Shown here: in pieces, positions 32,285 to 42,841 of the stretch
Position numbering within the stretch: position 1 is the stretch's first letter
Layout: every line of letters begins with the position of its first letter
Assembly (NCBI GenBank): GCA_951217055.1
Contig: OX578276.1
Span: forward strand, 155,133,482-155,197,481
Direction of reading: 5' to 3'
Length of the DNA stretch: 64,000 bases
Source of the DNA: Gerris lacustris
Lineage: Eukaryota; Arthropoda; Insecta; Hemiptera; Gerridae
The notes under the pieces: model-generated
Database searches by the model: none
The model's input: only the letters and a program-made list of their open reading frames with translations
What the model was told of the DNA's origin: nothing
Made by a program: the position numbers and the translations under genes

Positions 32285-33885
32285 ATTATTAGCCCAGGCA
32301 AATTAGACCAAAAAAAGGCCGTGCTTCCCGAAAAATCGTCCAAAGCTGGAAAGTGTTTTAATACCTTTTGGGGGTCCCAAATAAGAGTCCTGTGTGTTTG
32401 CGACGGATTCTGACTGCTGCTTAAGTTTTGGGAGTCAATAAACCACGAAATGTTCGCACTTTTTTCAGTGTTTCGCTTATAACTCCTAAACAACGCATTC
32501 TACAGAAAATATTACACTTTGCTTCTTTAATAAATATTAAATTTTGCCTCGAATGGTTTTTAGTCCGTTACAATCAGCCCAGCCGTTTAGCCGCAATCGG
32601 TTTTCAAAGGTGGGCTAATTTTACCAACTTGGCAAAAAAGTTTATTCTTTGTTTAGTTTTTCGCTTACAACTCCTAAACAACGCATCCTACAGAAAATGT
32701 TACTCTTAGCTTCTTTAATGAGTATTAAATTCAGCGTCAAATGGTTTTTAGTCCGTAAAAATCGGCCCAGCTGTTTAGCCGCATTTGATTTCTGAAGTTG
32801 GGCCATTTATACCTAACTCATGTGGCCTGGTTCCGCCTCTTGAGTATTAAGTCTGCTAAAAGAGCGCGAAGAGCCCATGCTATGTCATCTTCGTCGGTTA
32901 TATTCCATGTACATCCCAAGGCCAAAATGCCGAAAGATCGTATCTTGTTGAATGATCACAATAAGAAACGTGCATTCACGTGAAACAAGCCTTGTCAGAT
33001 GCAGATTCTCTGATTGTGAGCACAGCAATGGAGAGGTCTATAGAGGCAGGCAAATGGCACGCATACCTCAATTCCGAATCCTAGAATTTCAGAAACCCCA
33101 AAACAATTAATATTTAATGAATAACTTGGTTTTCCGGTGAAATCCGCGTCACGAAGGGTTTGGAGTCCTTAGTTTCGCTTCCACTGCTGGAAGCATCTTC
33201 AGGGGTGTGGTGCATTGTGATGTTTACTCGAAGCAACAACAGGATATACCACACGATGCACCACACCCCTGAAGATGCTTCTAGCAGTGGGCGCGAAAAG
33301 TTGGACTCCTAACCCTACGTGACGCAGATTTCACCTGACCCCAAGTTATTCATTACGAGTCAACCCGCGGAAGCCTACGCACTTAGTTAATTAATATTTA
33401 ATTACAAATAAAGATTAGACTTCAAAAATCCAAAAGGGGCTATGCCCCCCCCCCCCCCCCCCCCTAACTAGAGGGAATAGAGAGGGAGCGAGAAAAAAGG
33501 AACAGGTGGCTTGTTGTCAAGGCCAAGAGGCGGAACCAAGCCACATGAGTTTGGTATAAATGGCCCAACTTCAGAAATCAGTTGCGGCTAAACGGCTAAG
33601 CCGATTTTAACGGACTAATTCCTATTTGACGCTGAATTTAATACTAATGAAAGAAGCTAAGAGTAATATTTTCTGTAGAATGCGTTGTTTAGGAGTTATA
33701 AGCGAAACACTGAAAAAAGTGCGAACATTTCGTGGTTTATTGACTCCCAAAATTTAAGCAGCAGTCAGAATCCGTCGCAAACACACAGGACTCTTATATG
33801 GGACCCCCAAAAGGTATTAACACACTTTCCAGCTTTGGACGATTTTTCGGGAAGCATATATGTTTAATTTGCCTGGGCTATATAT
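32285..33885. repeat. Large inverted repeat with internal duplication
   Basis: The left arm (32285-32830) and right arm (33540-33880) are reverse complements: for example TCCCGAAAAATCGTCCAAAG on the left and CTTTGGACGATTTTTCGGGA on the right. Within the left arm a block of about 150 bp (CTCCTAAACAACGCAT... TTTAGTCCGT...) is present twice (about 32480 and 32670). A second, unrelated foldback lies between the arms. Short conceptual proteins read from the arms are identical on opposite strands and are artefacts. Confidence 0.75.
33115..33355. mobile_element. Foldback MITE between the arms
   Basis: The left arm starts TAATGAATAACTTGG and includes GAAGCATCTTCAGGGGTGTG. The right arm contains CACACCCCTGAAGATGCTTC and ends CCAAGTTATTCATTA. 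The spacer is about 30 bp. Arms of about 105 bp have scattered differences. No coding content. Confidence 0.75.
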
Positions 33886-34469
33886 AATTAGGAGGTAACG
33901 TGATCTGATTATTGATTATATTTCAGACCATAAAAATTAGTGTCATAAGAATAATAATTACCAACCAAATAAATGAATAATTAGTGATTTATTCATATTT
34001 GTTTACTTAATGATAAGTAATCATATTAGTTTACTTAATGATTATAGACTTAAAAATCTTTAAGTTCAAAATATATTGTAATTTCAATTTAAATGTAATA
34101 TGATCTTTTCTAAAAAGAAACTTAGTTAGTTCTATTAATTAATATATAAGAACTCTAATTGTAAATAGGTTTTCTATCTTTTATTATAATATTTGTAAAA
34201 CTCTTCTAAAATTTACAATCTTTTTCATATTGTGATATTAGTTCATAAATTCAATTAATTAATAAGTTTAATTTAAAATGTATTATTTGTTCGTCTTATA
34301 CTTTTTTTCTTTATAATTTATAAATACTTGTTTAATTATTTTCATAATTAAATAAACTGTTGATGAGACTGTATTTATAAAAATGTAACAACAGAAAAAA
34401 ACAAAACAAGATAGTTTAAAACAATGGTGTGTTTTTAGTTATTTGTACCGTCCAATTTATATTTACCTT
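33886..34469. other. AT-rich DNA, no gene seen
   Basis: Only low-complexity AT sequence is visible. Confidence 0.5.
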
Positions 34470-34472
34470 TTA

Positions 34473-34921
34473 AGCGGCCTACACACATGGGAACTTGGTT
34501 CGGCGAACCAAGCTCGTGGGGTCTACTCTCTACACACAGTAGAGAGGGACACGAACAACGGTTCGTCCTAATCGTCAGTTTCCCTCTGAACTGAGGTGAG
34601 ACAACGTTAAAAAAAAGCGTTAAAAACACTGAGTTAAAAACGGAGTCAAAAGAAACAGCTTTAGAAAAACAGCGTTAAAAGGAGTAAAAGGAAACAAATG
34701 AGTCGGAGGTGTAGAGTCAGGGTGTCTTTTCTGATAAAATTATGAACATCGGTTCGTGTCCTCTACACACAGGCGAACCCGGTTCGCTCTGCCGGCAAAC
34801 TGAACAAATGTTTTCCAACCCGATGGAAGACCAAGGTTCGTCACGAACTTGGTTCGTTTACCTCTATACACACATGGGAACTTGGTTCGTACGAACCAAG
34901 TTCCTATGTGTGTAGGCCGCT
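34473..34921. mobile_element. Harbinger-like MITE (449 bp)
   Basis: The left end AGCGGCCTACACACATGGGA and the right end, its reverse complement with one mismatch (...ATGTGTGTAGGCCGCT), are flanked by TTA (34470-34472 and 34922-34924). Both ends also contain the palindrome GGTTCG...CGAACC, repeated internally. No frame. Confidence 0.8.
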
Positions 34922-34924
34922 TTA

Positions 34925-35579
34925 GTCCATACTCAATGGCGCACCCACCGAGGGGGGGGGGGAGGGCTGAGACCCCCCAGAACCCCTAAGGAAATATACA
35001 GACTGGAGAAAATACTATTTTTTCCGTGGTAGGCTGTGAAATAGTAACTTTAGAGCCTAAAAAACATAGCTAAAATCCATTTTTTCATTACGTGGACTTA
35101 AAAAATCTTTTCATTACTCCTAGCTGTAAAGAAAAAATCTTTTACGTCCTAGGAACTAAAAGATTTTTTATGTCTGGCGGGTAGTTGTCAAAACTTCCGT
35201 TAGTACCGCTGCAGTCTTTGTAGAAATGCTTCTAGTACGATAAAAATCCGCTAGATGTCAATGCGTTTTATTTATCTTTTCTTATAGTGTAACCTCTTTT
35301 TAAGGTATCTTTTTTTAAGTCTTAAGTATGTACTAATATTTGTTATTATTATATATTGATTAGTGATTAATATTTAATGTTTTTTCATTGTCTGCTACCT
35401 CGGAAAAAATAGCATATGCTACGCGACTGTGAAGTGTGAAGTGTTTTTTCTTTACCTTGGCAATATTTACTGTCGAGCGAAGCGAGATGTAATTGCCGCG
35501 GTAAAGAAAAAATTCACTTCACAGCCTAGTAACATAATATACTATTACTTATACGAAATGCTCGTAAGGAAAATTATTT
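34925..35579. other. Repeat-like DNA with an inverted repeat
   Basis: CTGTGAAGTGTGAAGTG...TTTCTTTACC (about 35427) pairs with GGTAAAGAAAAAATTCACTT (about 35500). Its style resembles the palindrome in the adjoining element, so it may belong to it. Poly-G run near 34953. No gene. Confidence 0.4.
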
Positions 35580-36150
35580 ATCTACGATTGATACGAAATA
35601 TAAACATTATATCTTTGTTTAGATGCGTAGAAAGTGATTATTTACGTACGTGTATTCATTGCGCATGCGCGTCTCATAGTTCTGATTAATTCCTCTTCTT
35701 TACCACGCTAGCGCGGTAAAGAAGAGGAATTCTTCAGCTTCACGCCCGATTAGCGAGTTTGTTTACATTTAACAAAACTAATTTGCTGTTCTTTTATTAA
35801 AGTAACTGTTTATATCGAGTTTTTAGTGAAAAACAATGAATGAATCAAGTGACTTAGACAAAAATGTGGAGAATAATACTCCTCCAGAAATAATTAATTC
35901 GGCAAAAAATACAACTCAAGAATTATAATTCCATTTTTATCAAGAGAGAGATACGAACTTACAAACAACAAGTTTATTTTTTTCTGTATTTATTATTTTA
36001 ATCTAACAATCGTAGATAATGTACGGTACGCGACTAGTGCGAAAACGGCATTTTGCATTGCTCGTGTGGTCTTACTACCCTCGCTGTCGCTCGGGTGCAA
36101 ACTCCACACTCGCATGCAAAATGCTACTTTCCGCACTCGACGCGTAATTT
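35580..36150 (+). repeat. Dispersed element fragment, sister copy of 27235-27775
   Basis: Same order as the 27-kb copy: GATACGAAATATAAACATT, palindrome AATTCCTCTTCTTTACC/GGTAAAGAAGAGGAATT (about 35690-35730), an ATG (35836) opening NESSDLDKNVEN and TPPEIINSAKN with a stop soon after, and GGCATTTTGCAT at the end. It carries about 25 bp absent from the other copy (near 35795). Confidence 0.55.
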
Positions 36151-36234
36151 ACTATTATGTGTTTTTTAATATACTTACTCTTACTGCTCATAAAACACAT
36201 AAATAGAAAGTTACTATTTTTTAAAAAATGAACT

Positions 36235-36345
36235 TTACACATTTCCTCTCCCCCCCCCCCATACACTATTTCTACTGTTGACAGACTATGGTCTCCCCCC
36301 CCCCCCCCCATACACAATTTCTACTGTTGACAGACTATGGGCTTC
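36235..36345. repeat. Tandem duplication of about 58 bp with poly-C
   Basis: A C-run plus CATACAC(T/A)ATTTCTACTG and TTGACAGACTATGG occurs twice in a row. Confidence 0.75.
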
Positions 36346-36980
36346 CGCCCCCCTCCCCAGAAAAATATCTAGGGTGCGCCACTATTCACACTTAGATTAC
36401 AATTGAAACAAATTGCGCAATCTTTTTATTGATAATAGGACCTGATCAACATGTGTATTAATTTTCAGAGGTTTAAACGATAACTATGTCTTCAGATAGA
36501 AATAGTTAGCAAGGGAAAGTTAGTTATCAACTTCTGTATTTAGGGTTTCGAGGTCATACTAGAATTTTCTTTTGCTTTGAGTAGTTGGTCCGTCCGTCCG
36601 TCCGTCGCATCTTAGATCAAATCTCCCGACCTACTGTAGCTAGAGATTTCAAATTTAGAATATAACTAAACTTTTTTTGCCCAAAAATAAGAACATATTT
36701 TGAACTTCACAACTCAAAATTTCTTCCATCAGCGAACAAGTTTTTATTATTTGTCATTCTTGAGTAGGCTATCCATTTTAAAAGTATTAAAATATAGACC
36801 ATAAATATATATATCGCGTTTCTAAAATGGCGGCCATTTTACCCCAAAAATTATCAAAACAAACACTCAAAAAATCCCCCCCCTCGGTACACCATAAGGA
36901 CAGGTCCTAAGAATGTGGAAAAAATACATAAATATTCATCTTTGTGGCCAATGATATTTCCGGGAATTAATATAAAAAAA
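36346..36980. repeat. Repeat-derived DNA, includes copy related to 13740-14042
   Basis: 36775-36980 shares ATATCGCGTTTCTAAAATGG, CGGCCATTTTACCCC and CCAATGATATTTCCGGGA with the 13.8-kb copy. (CCGT)n at about 36591. No gene. Confidence 0.5.
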
Positions 36981-36982
36981 AA

Positions 36983-37690
36983 TACGTGTGGTGTCGCGGG
37001 ACGCCCGGTAGGAACGAAGTTCCTTACATTTTTCATTAAATATAATTGATAAAATCACACGCTAAGTACGTATACATTGCTAACTACTTATACATGGCGG
37101 AGTTAGAAATGAAACAAAATTAAAAGTATTGAACTGTTTGTACCTGGCAGAGTTAAGGCAAAATTAAAAGAAAATCATTATTTGTATTATTAAAGCAAGC
37201 GTCTTACTATAAATATAAATTAAATATAAGAAAAAAGTTAATCATGATGAGTTTATAGTGAAAGAGTATGTTTGTTAAAGGAGTTTGGATTGAAATAGGA
37301 CTGTTTTCTATCTACCCGGCAAATTAATTTAAAATATATCTCTTCCCTACTCTACAGCTTCTGCTTGTATCAGGGTGAAATTTTACATGATTATATTTTA
37401 TTTATTTACAAAACAAAGTGACATTTTTGACATATATAACAAAAATAATCAAAACAAGTCAAGTAACAGGCTTCTTTAATGACACCTTTTCCCGTCTTTT
37501 AAAGCTTACGTTTACTTACGCGAGCGTTGCGCGTGAACGCTTGGGCGGATAACGATTTCCAACGAACTCAGCCTGCAGCCTGGGCATTGGTAAATGAAAT
37601 GTCATCTAACTCTGTGAGCTTTCACTCAAGTTATCGTCATCTGTAGATTTCGTGACGGATTTTGTGTGACTGTGATTTTGGTCGTTTTTT
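36983..37690 (-). repeat. GGTGTCGCGGGACACC repeat family, reverse copy
   Basis: Reverse-oriented counterpart of 5630-6465: GTGTGGTGTCGCGGGACGCC at the left, CTTACGCGAGCGTTGCGCGT near 37510, ATTTCGTGACGGATTTTGTG at the right. Internal segments differ in length from the 5.6-kb copy. Confidence 0.6.
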
Positions 37691-38319
37691 TCGGATTCAC
37701 TCCCGGGCTCCAGAACGTGCCATAAGAAACTTTCTTTCCAAAAATAATAAAATTTTAGGTGGCTTTAACTATAATGACACAAAATTAGTATTTTGTGAAA
37801 TTTTTTAGTGGTAGTTGATCACAAATATACATGGCTTTTCCAAAGTGGCAGTCATTTTACCCCCAAAAGAACCAAATAAGTTCATAACTAAGATGCTAAA
37901 GGATATCATGCAAACCTTGCTCCCCCAAAGTGCAACTTCTTACACATATTTTAGTAAAAAAATAAATAAATAAATAATAATAATAATGTAGGAAATAATA
38001 ATAGTGTATATGTATAATATGCAGGAAATTTTATGACCATAAGAAACCCTTTTAGTAGCTGGTAAGTACTTGACGGGATTTTTTAATAGATGTAATGCAA
38101 AGTGAAAACAAAGAAATTAATAATGACCTTTAGAAAGTAACTATCACCAGTAGCGCTATCTAGTAGAGGTTTAACGAACTATTCTAGTACCACCATGTCT
38201 AACAGATGGCGCCACTGGAAATGGATTGGGACCAAAGATGCGTGTCTTAACATTATACACCCTAGTCTTCTCTTTCTCTACGGCCCTATTCTCTCGGGGA
38301 TACATAAACATCCTGGATC
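37691..38319. other. Repeat-like DNA, no gene seen
   Basis: Starts with GGATTCACTCCCGGGCTCC, shared with 4439-4465. (AATA)n near 37965. Confidence 0.4.
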
Positions 38320-38655
38320 CTGTAGGGTTGGGACATCGATAGGCAAACATCGATGTTTCCGATACATCGACATCGAAAGAACAAACATCGATGTTAGCCA
38401 AAACATCGAAAGAAAACATCGATGTTTTCGATACATCGACATCGGTCCCTCATTTTTTAGGCTGCAACGGATCGGTAACATCGAAAAGGTCGAGTCACCG
38501 TCTCCTAGGGTCTAGGGTTGGGACGTCGATGTATCGAAAACATCGATGTTGACCGATACATCGAAAGATCAACATCGATGTTAAACATTGATTTTTTAAA
38601 GTCCGATACATTGATTTTTTCGATACATCGACATCGATGTCCCAACCCTAGACCC
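38320..38655. mobile_element. ACATCGATGT-rich MITE pair
   Basis: TAGGGTTGGGACGTCGATGT (about 38512) pairs with ACATCGATGTCCCAACCCTA (about 38631), with GTCTCCTAGGGTC/GACCCTAGGAGAC outside them; this is one complete element of about 140-160 bp. A diverged or partial copy (TAGGGTTGGGACATCGATAG, 38325) lies just before. The interior is a string of ACATCGATGT palindromes. hAT-like small element is possible; no 8-bp duplication confirmed. Confidence 0.65.
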
Positions 38656-38672
38656 TAGGAGACGGTGACTAA

Positions 38673-39714
38673 AGGTGGGTTCATAGCTAGCGTATACGTA
38701 ATTGCGGAGGCCCGAAGGGATTCATCTATGGCAACTCTTTTGCGGTGCCGCAGAAAGTTGGTTCCAAACCATCTTTTTTGCGCCACTTTAAAACCTGTAT
38801 GAAACCTTCACTTCGTCCTCTTCTTATTTCCTTTCTGTTTTTATGTTAAAATTAATTTATTATAATATATTTGTATCTGTTCATTTGTTCCGGCATTATT
38901 TTTATTAAAATCTGTGTTTTATCTGTGTTTAATCTACGTTTTTTATCTGAGTTTTATCTTTATCTGTGTATTATGTCCATGTTTTTTATATCTGTGCTTA
39001 TTATACCTGTTCCTACACTAGGCATCGCGTGGCTCTATCATTGAAGCGAGCGTATTGCAATAAAATACTGAATATTGAAATTTGATAATCATGATTAATG
39101 TCATAGTTGAAGATAAGTGGAAGAGGGTAGTAAGGGGTAGAGTGGGGGTACTCGGTACAAAGCTTTACTTCATAACAAACCTACACACAAAACGACTATA
39201 AGAATCTTAACCACCCGGAATAACTTTTAAACTAATATTATAAATGTATCACTTCATTACTCAAATACTACTGCATGTATCAAGTTGAAATTTTACATAC
39301 TTGTTTCAATTGTACTTTAGACGATGTACATGAAGTTTTATTAATATCGTTACGTTAGAACGTAAGATATCGGTAAAAAGGTTGTTTTCTCTATTTTAAA
39401 CGTTTAGGTCCGCTTTAATAGTTTTAGCGATCTTTATTAAATCATAGCAGTGTCGTTGTTGGTTTTACTGAAAAATGTTATTTGAAAAAAATGTTCGTCT
39501 CATCGAGTAGGTGATGATAGAATTTTTTCCCGTCCTGAAATTCCAATTTTAAATTTGAAGCTCACGTTTACGCGAGCATTGCGCGCGAACTCTTGGACGG
39601 ATCACGCTGTCCAACGAACTTAGCCTGAGTATTAGTAAGAAGATCATGTATACCAAATTTCATCTAAATCGGTCAACTTTTACTCAAGTTATCGTCACAC
39701 GCGTAAACGTTACT

Positions 39715-39754
<40 letters not shown>

Positions 39755-40079
39755 GCATATTTCGTTGAATGTAAGAAGCTCGCTTACGCTCGCTTCAATT
39801 ATTTTAATTATATACTTATTTCTTATTTATATAATAATAAAAGTCCTTATCTATAATCTTATTATAGATAAGGACTAAGTTTAAGTTTCTTTTAAGCAAG
39901 AGAACTAAATTCAAGTTGAAAAAACGATGTTATAATTGGCTTTGTTTATAACCTAGCCAACCGAAACTCGAGGAGAGGGAAACAAACGACTCCGTCCTCC
40001 GTCTCGGTGGTTCTCCGAATATATATTGTTATCTATATAGCCCTTCGCAAATACTTATCCGCTAGCTGTGAACCCACCT
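38673..40079. mobile_element. Harbinger-like TIR element (1.4 kb), carrying another repeat
   Basis: The left end AGGTGGGTTCATAGCTAGCG and right end CGCTAGCTGTGAACCCACCT match with one or two differences. TAA flanks both ends (38670-38672 and 40080-40082). Inside lies a fragment of the GGTGTCGCGGGACACC family (39240-39790). No transposase. Confidence 0.75.
39240..39790 (-). repeat. Fragment of the 5630-6465 repeat family plus (GACA)n
   Basis: Shares TCAAGTTATCGTCA, GTTTACGCGAGCATTGCGCG and CGATCTTTATTAAATCATAG with 5640-6060 in reverse. Ends with about nine GACA units (39716-39750). Confidence 0.55.
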
Positions 40080-40148
40080 TAAGAGACTCAGCATGTGTAG
40101 TTAGGTGGCGGTACTCAGTTAGAGATACTGCAGTACCCAGTACTCAGA

Positions 40149-40278
40149 GACGCTGCAACTCGAACACCAGGCGACGCTGCAACTCGAACACCAGGCGACG
40201 CTGCAACTCGAATACCAGGCGATGCTGCTACTCGAACACCAGGCGACGCTGCAACTCGAACACCAGGCGACGCTGCAT
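40149..40278. repeat. 24-bp minisatellite, 5 copies
   Basis: GACGCTGCAACTCGAACACC plus AGGC repeats head to tail with few substitutions. The period is a multiple of three, so an open frame crosses it, but no gene context is seen. Confidence 0.9.
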
Positions 40279-40279
40279 G

Positions 40280-41215
40280 CTGGTCTCGTAGTCTCTCAGT
40301 TTCCTACCAAACCTGGCTTGTTTGACCAAGTGTCGCAAAAAGTGAACTGTGTTTATTAACATTAATGTTAAAATTCGTGGCGGAAGTAGAGAAGTTTCCC
40401 ACGCTGTATAACTAAAGGCTTAAAGGAGTTTTTAATTCGCTTCCAGTAATTCCTTTGCTGCAACAAGTAATTTACAATAGATGTTCTTTTGATGAATGGA
40501 TGCACCCAAAACGATCTCACTTTATTCCTTCTTTACCGGCGGTAATCGGTAATAATAATGATACTGGACAACGATATCCTCGTCGCTACTAGAATCACTA
40601 GATAGTTCGGGGAGGTGGATGAACTACGATAAAGAGTACTGGGTATAGTTCTCGGCCTGTAGTACTCGGCTGACTGTACTTTACTCAAACCTCGGACGAC
40701 GTTGTTGTACGCACGCAACTCGAGTCGTGGTTGTGTGAGGATGGCGTGCGACTTAAATCTTGAAGTCTCCCAGTCTCCTGGTCGTGAGGCAGCTCGAGAC
40801 GAGATTTACGTATCTCCGTGTGAACAGGGTTTTAATGGCCGTCCTTACATTGAGCCACTCTAGTGTGGGTCGCAAGACCCGTAGGAAATTTTAAAACATC
40901 ACAATGAGCGTTTCGGAGCTGATAGCCAAAAAAATAAATTTTTTCGTACTCAGCTCTTCTATCCGTCCCTTTTAAACATTTTTGGCACACTAGTCATGAG
41001 ACTAGCCCATGATAACGGCTAAAACATAAAACGTGGTGACACATAGCTTAATTTGTCGGGCTTAAAGAGCTGATAGCAAATAAATTATCCTTTAATTGTT
41101 CTCGGTCCTAAAACATCTGTTATAAGGCAAATTAAAAAAAAACAAAAAACGAGATATACAGTGTTGCAGGTATCAAATATGTAGGTACTATTTAAACAAT
41201 TAGTCTAAATACATA
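40280..41215. other. No supported gene
   Basis: A 40-codon frame from ATG 40741 (MACDLNLEVSQSPG...) has no recognisable relative and is not called. Words such as GAGTACTGGGTAT (40635) are complementary to TACCCAGTACTC (40137), so 40.1-40.7 kb may be another foldback. Confidence 0.35.
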
Positions 41216-41928
41216 TCGCTACCTCAGAGCAAGACTGCCACAACTCAAAAAATATCGAAATCATACTAAACTCAGAATTAGAATGGAAATATAGTATACT
41301 TTTTTGGGAAAGAATGTCACAATTGTAACTTTTAATGATGACCACCAGAGAGCAAATGTGTTGGTCTTCCATTGTACGAAAATGTTTAGCAATTTTTCTC
41401 AATACTTTCACATTGTAGAAGTGACAGTTTAATCGTGCCTCAGTGATTGGGGTGGCTTCATGCTGTTTTTCGGTAACACTGTCACATTTTAAATTATGCC
41501 ACTCTAGTCTCAAAAACATGGTGATTGCATGCTGTTTGTTTTTGGTGAAACTGACACATTTCATTGGAACTTGAATAAACTGTGTACTTTAGAACTTCAA
41601 TAAAAATAAATGTTAAATTTAAAGCCTCGTGGAGTGTTTTTAGAGCATACCATTTTCTCCAATACTGTCACAACTCAAAACATGGATCAAAAGTTTTTAA
41701 GAAAAACCGACACAAGTCAAAGCCCTTAAAGGGTATAATGTGTGTTATGATGGTGGGAGCTAAGAAAAATTTACTTAAAGGTAAATTGTAATAACCGTGT
41801 AAAAACGTGTTCCGCTATCAGTTTTCTAATAATCAAAAGTGAAGAGCCATTGAGTATCAGTGACTTTAAAACATGACTTCCCAAACTCACATTTTTTGAG
41901 TTTTGACAGTCTTGCTGCGAGGTAGCGA
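41216..41928. mobile_element. TIR element with TA target (713 bp)
   Basis: The left end TCGCTACCTCAGAGCAAGAC and right end GTCTTGCTGCGAGGTAGCGA are inverted repeats. TA flanks both sides (41214-41215 and 41929-41930). CACAACTCAAAA recurs inside. A 119-codon minus-strand frame lies within but shows no transposase motif. Confidence 0.65.
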
Positions 41929-41930
41929 TA

Positions 41931-42518
41931 TATAATCAGACCAAGGCTTGTTTACTAAAATATTGTAACTTAAAAGTGTAATTCATACTAAAAATATAAA
42001 CTGTTTACACATTTTTGTATTGCATGGCTTAGTATTTTCAAAATGTGACAATAATATCTCAATTTTTACTTCTTCGTCTTACGAAGAAAAATTATAAAAT
42101 TAAAATAAGTTAAGTAGTAACTTGATTTAGCAGAGAGGAACTGAGACAGATAGGCAGAGACATAGAACACAACGTGGGTCTTTGACTCGACGACCTTTGA
42201 GCGAAGATAATGTATTCCCTCTGAGTATATTGTGCATATCTATTTTTCTCCGCCCCTAACTTACTGTTTTATTCCTAGAAATCAGAATGCCAGCAGCCTG
42301 TTAATGGATTCTCTTGGTGGATTGGTTGGCTCATATAAACATCAGCCATTGGCTAATTTAATATATTATATGAGTTTCTTCATTCTTGCCTCTCAGACAA
42401 TAGACCTGCACTAGTAGCTGTAGATGCTTGTTGGCAGTAACCTGTTGAGAAAACGACACTTCTTTAGACTGTTATTCCCTTTTAGGGCAGTACCCATGTA
42501 AAACAAAAAGTTTATCAT
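41931..42518. other. Non-coding, no feature recognised
   Basis: AT-rich DNA without a supported gene. Confidence 0.4.
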
Positions 42519-42610
42519 TTAAATCAAATTATAATTATCATTAACTACGGGAGACATACATTTTTCTCTGTATGTCTCCCGTAGTTAATGATAATTATAA
42601 TTTGATTTAA
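42519..42610. repeat. Perfect palindrome, 40-bp arms, 8-nt loop
   Basis: The left arm 42521-42560 ends ACTACGGGAGACATACA. The right arm 42569-42608 begins TGTATGTCTCCCGTAGT. The loop is TTTTTCTC. The block GTAGTTAATGATAATTATAA also occurs once at about 4691-4710 next to the tRNA-like module, so the palindrome looks like two SINE tails joined head to head. Confidence 0.85.
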
Positions 42611-42841
42611 ATTAAAAATTAATCTTTCCGTAGTATGAATACTAGGTTCCTAAAACTTAAAAAGTTGAAAAAGTTTATTAGAATTTGTGCCAGCTGATTT
42701 TTAGTGCGTTGGAAGGGGAGGAAAGTAAAAATAAAAAAAAAATAAAAATTTGGCTCCCCACCTCATCTTTTTGACTTTCCCGCGCTGTCAACGCACTGTC
42801 AACTGTTAATGTATACCAACAAAAACATAAACGTTAAAAAA

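Noticed and set aside
32278..32493. Identical 71- and 60-codon proteins at 32278-32493 (minus) and 33685-33867 (plus)
   Set aside because: They are the two arms of one inverted repeat; the frame ends differently in each and has no domain.
38195..38515. 106-codon plus-strand frame
   Set aside because: Covers ACATCGATGT-rich MITE sequence; the opposite strand is open too, which reflects the palindromes.
41205..41564. 119-codon minus-strand frame in a TIR element
   Set aside because: No transposase motif or catalytic triad; kept only as element interior.
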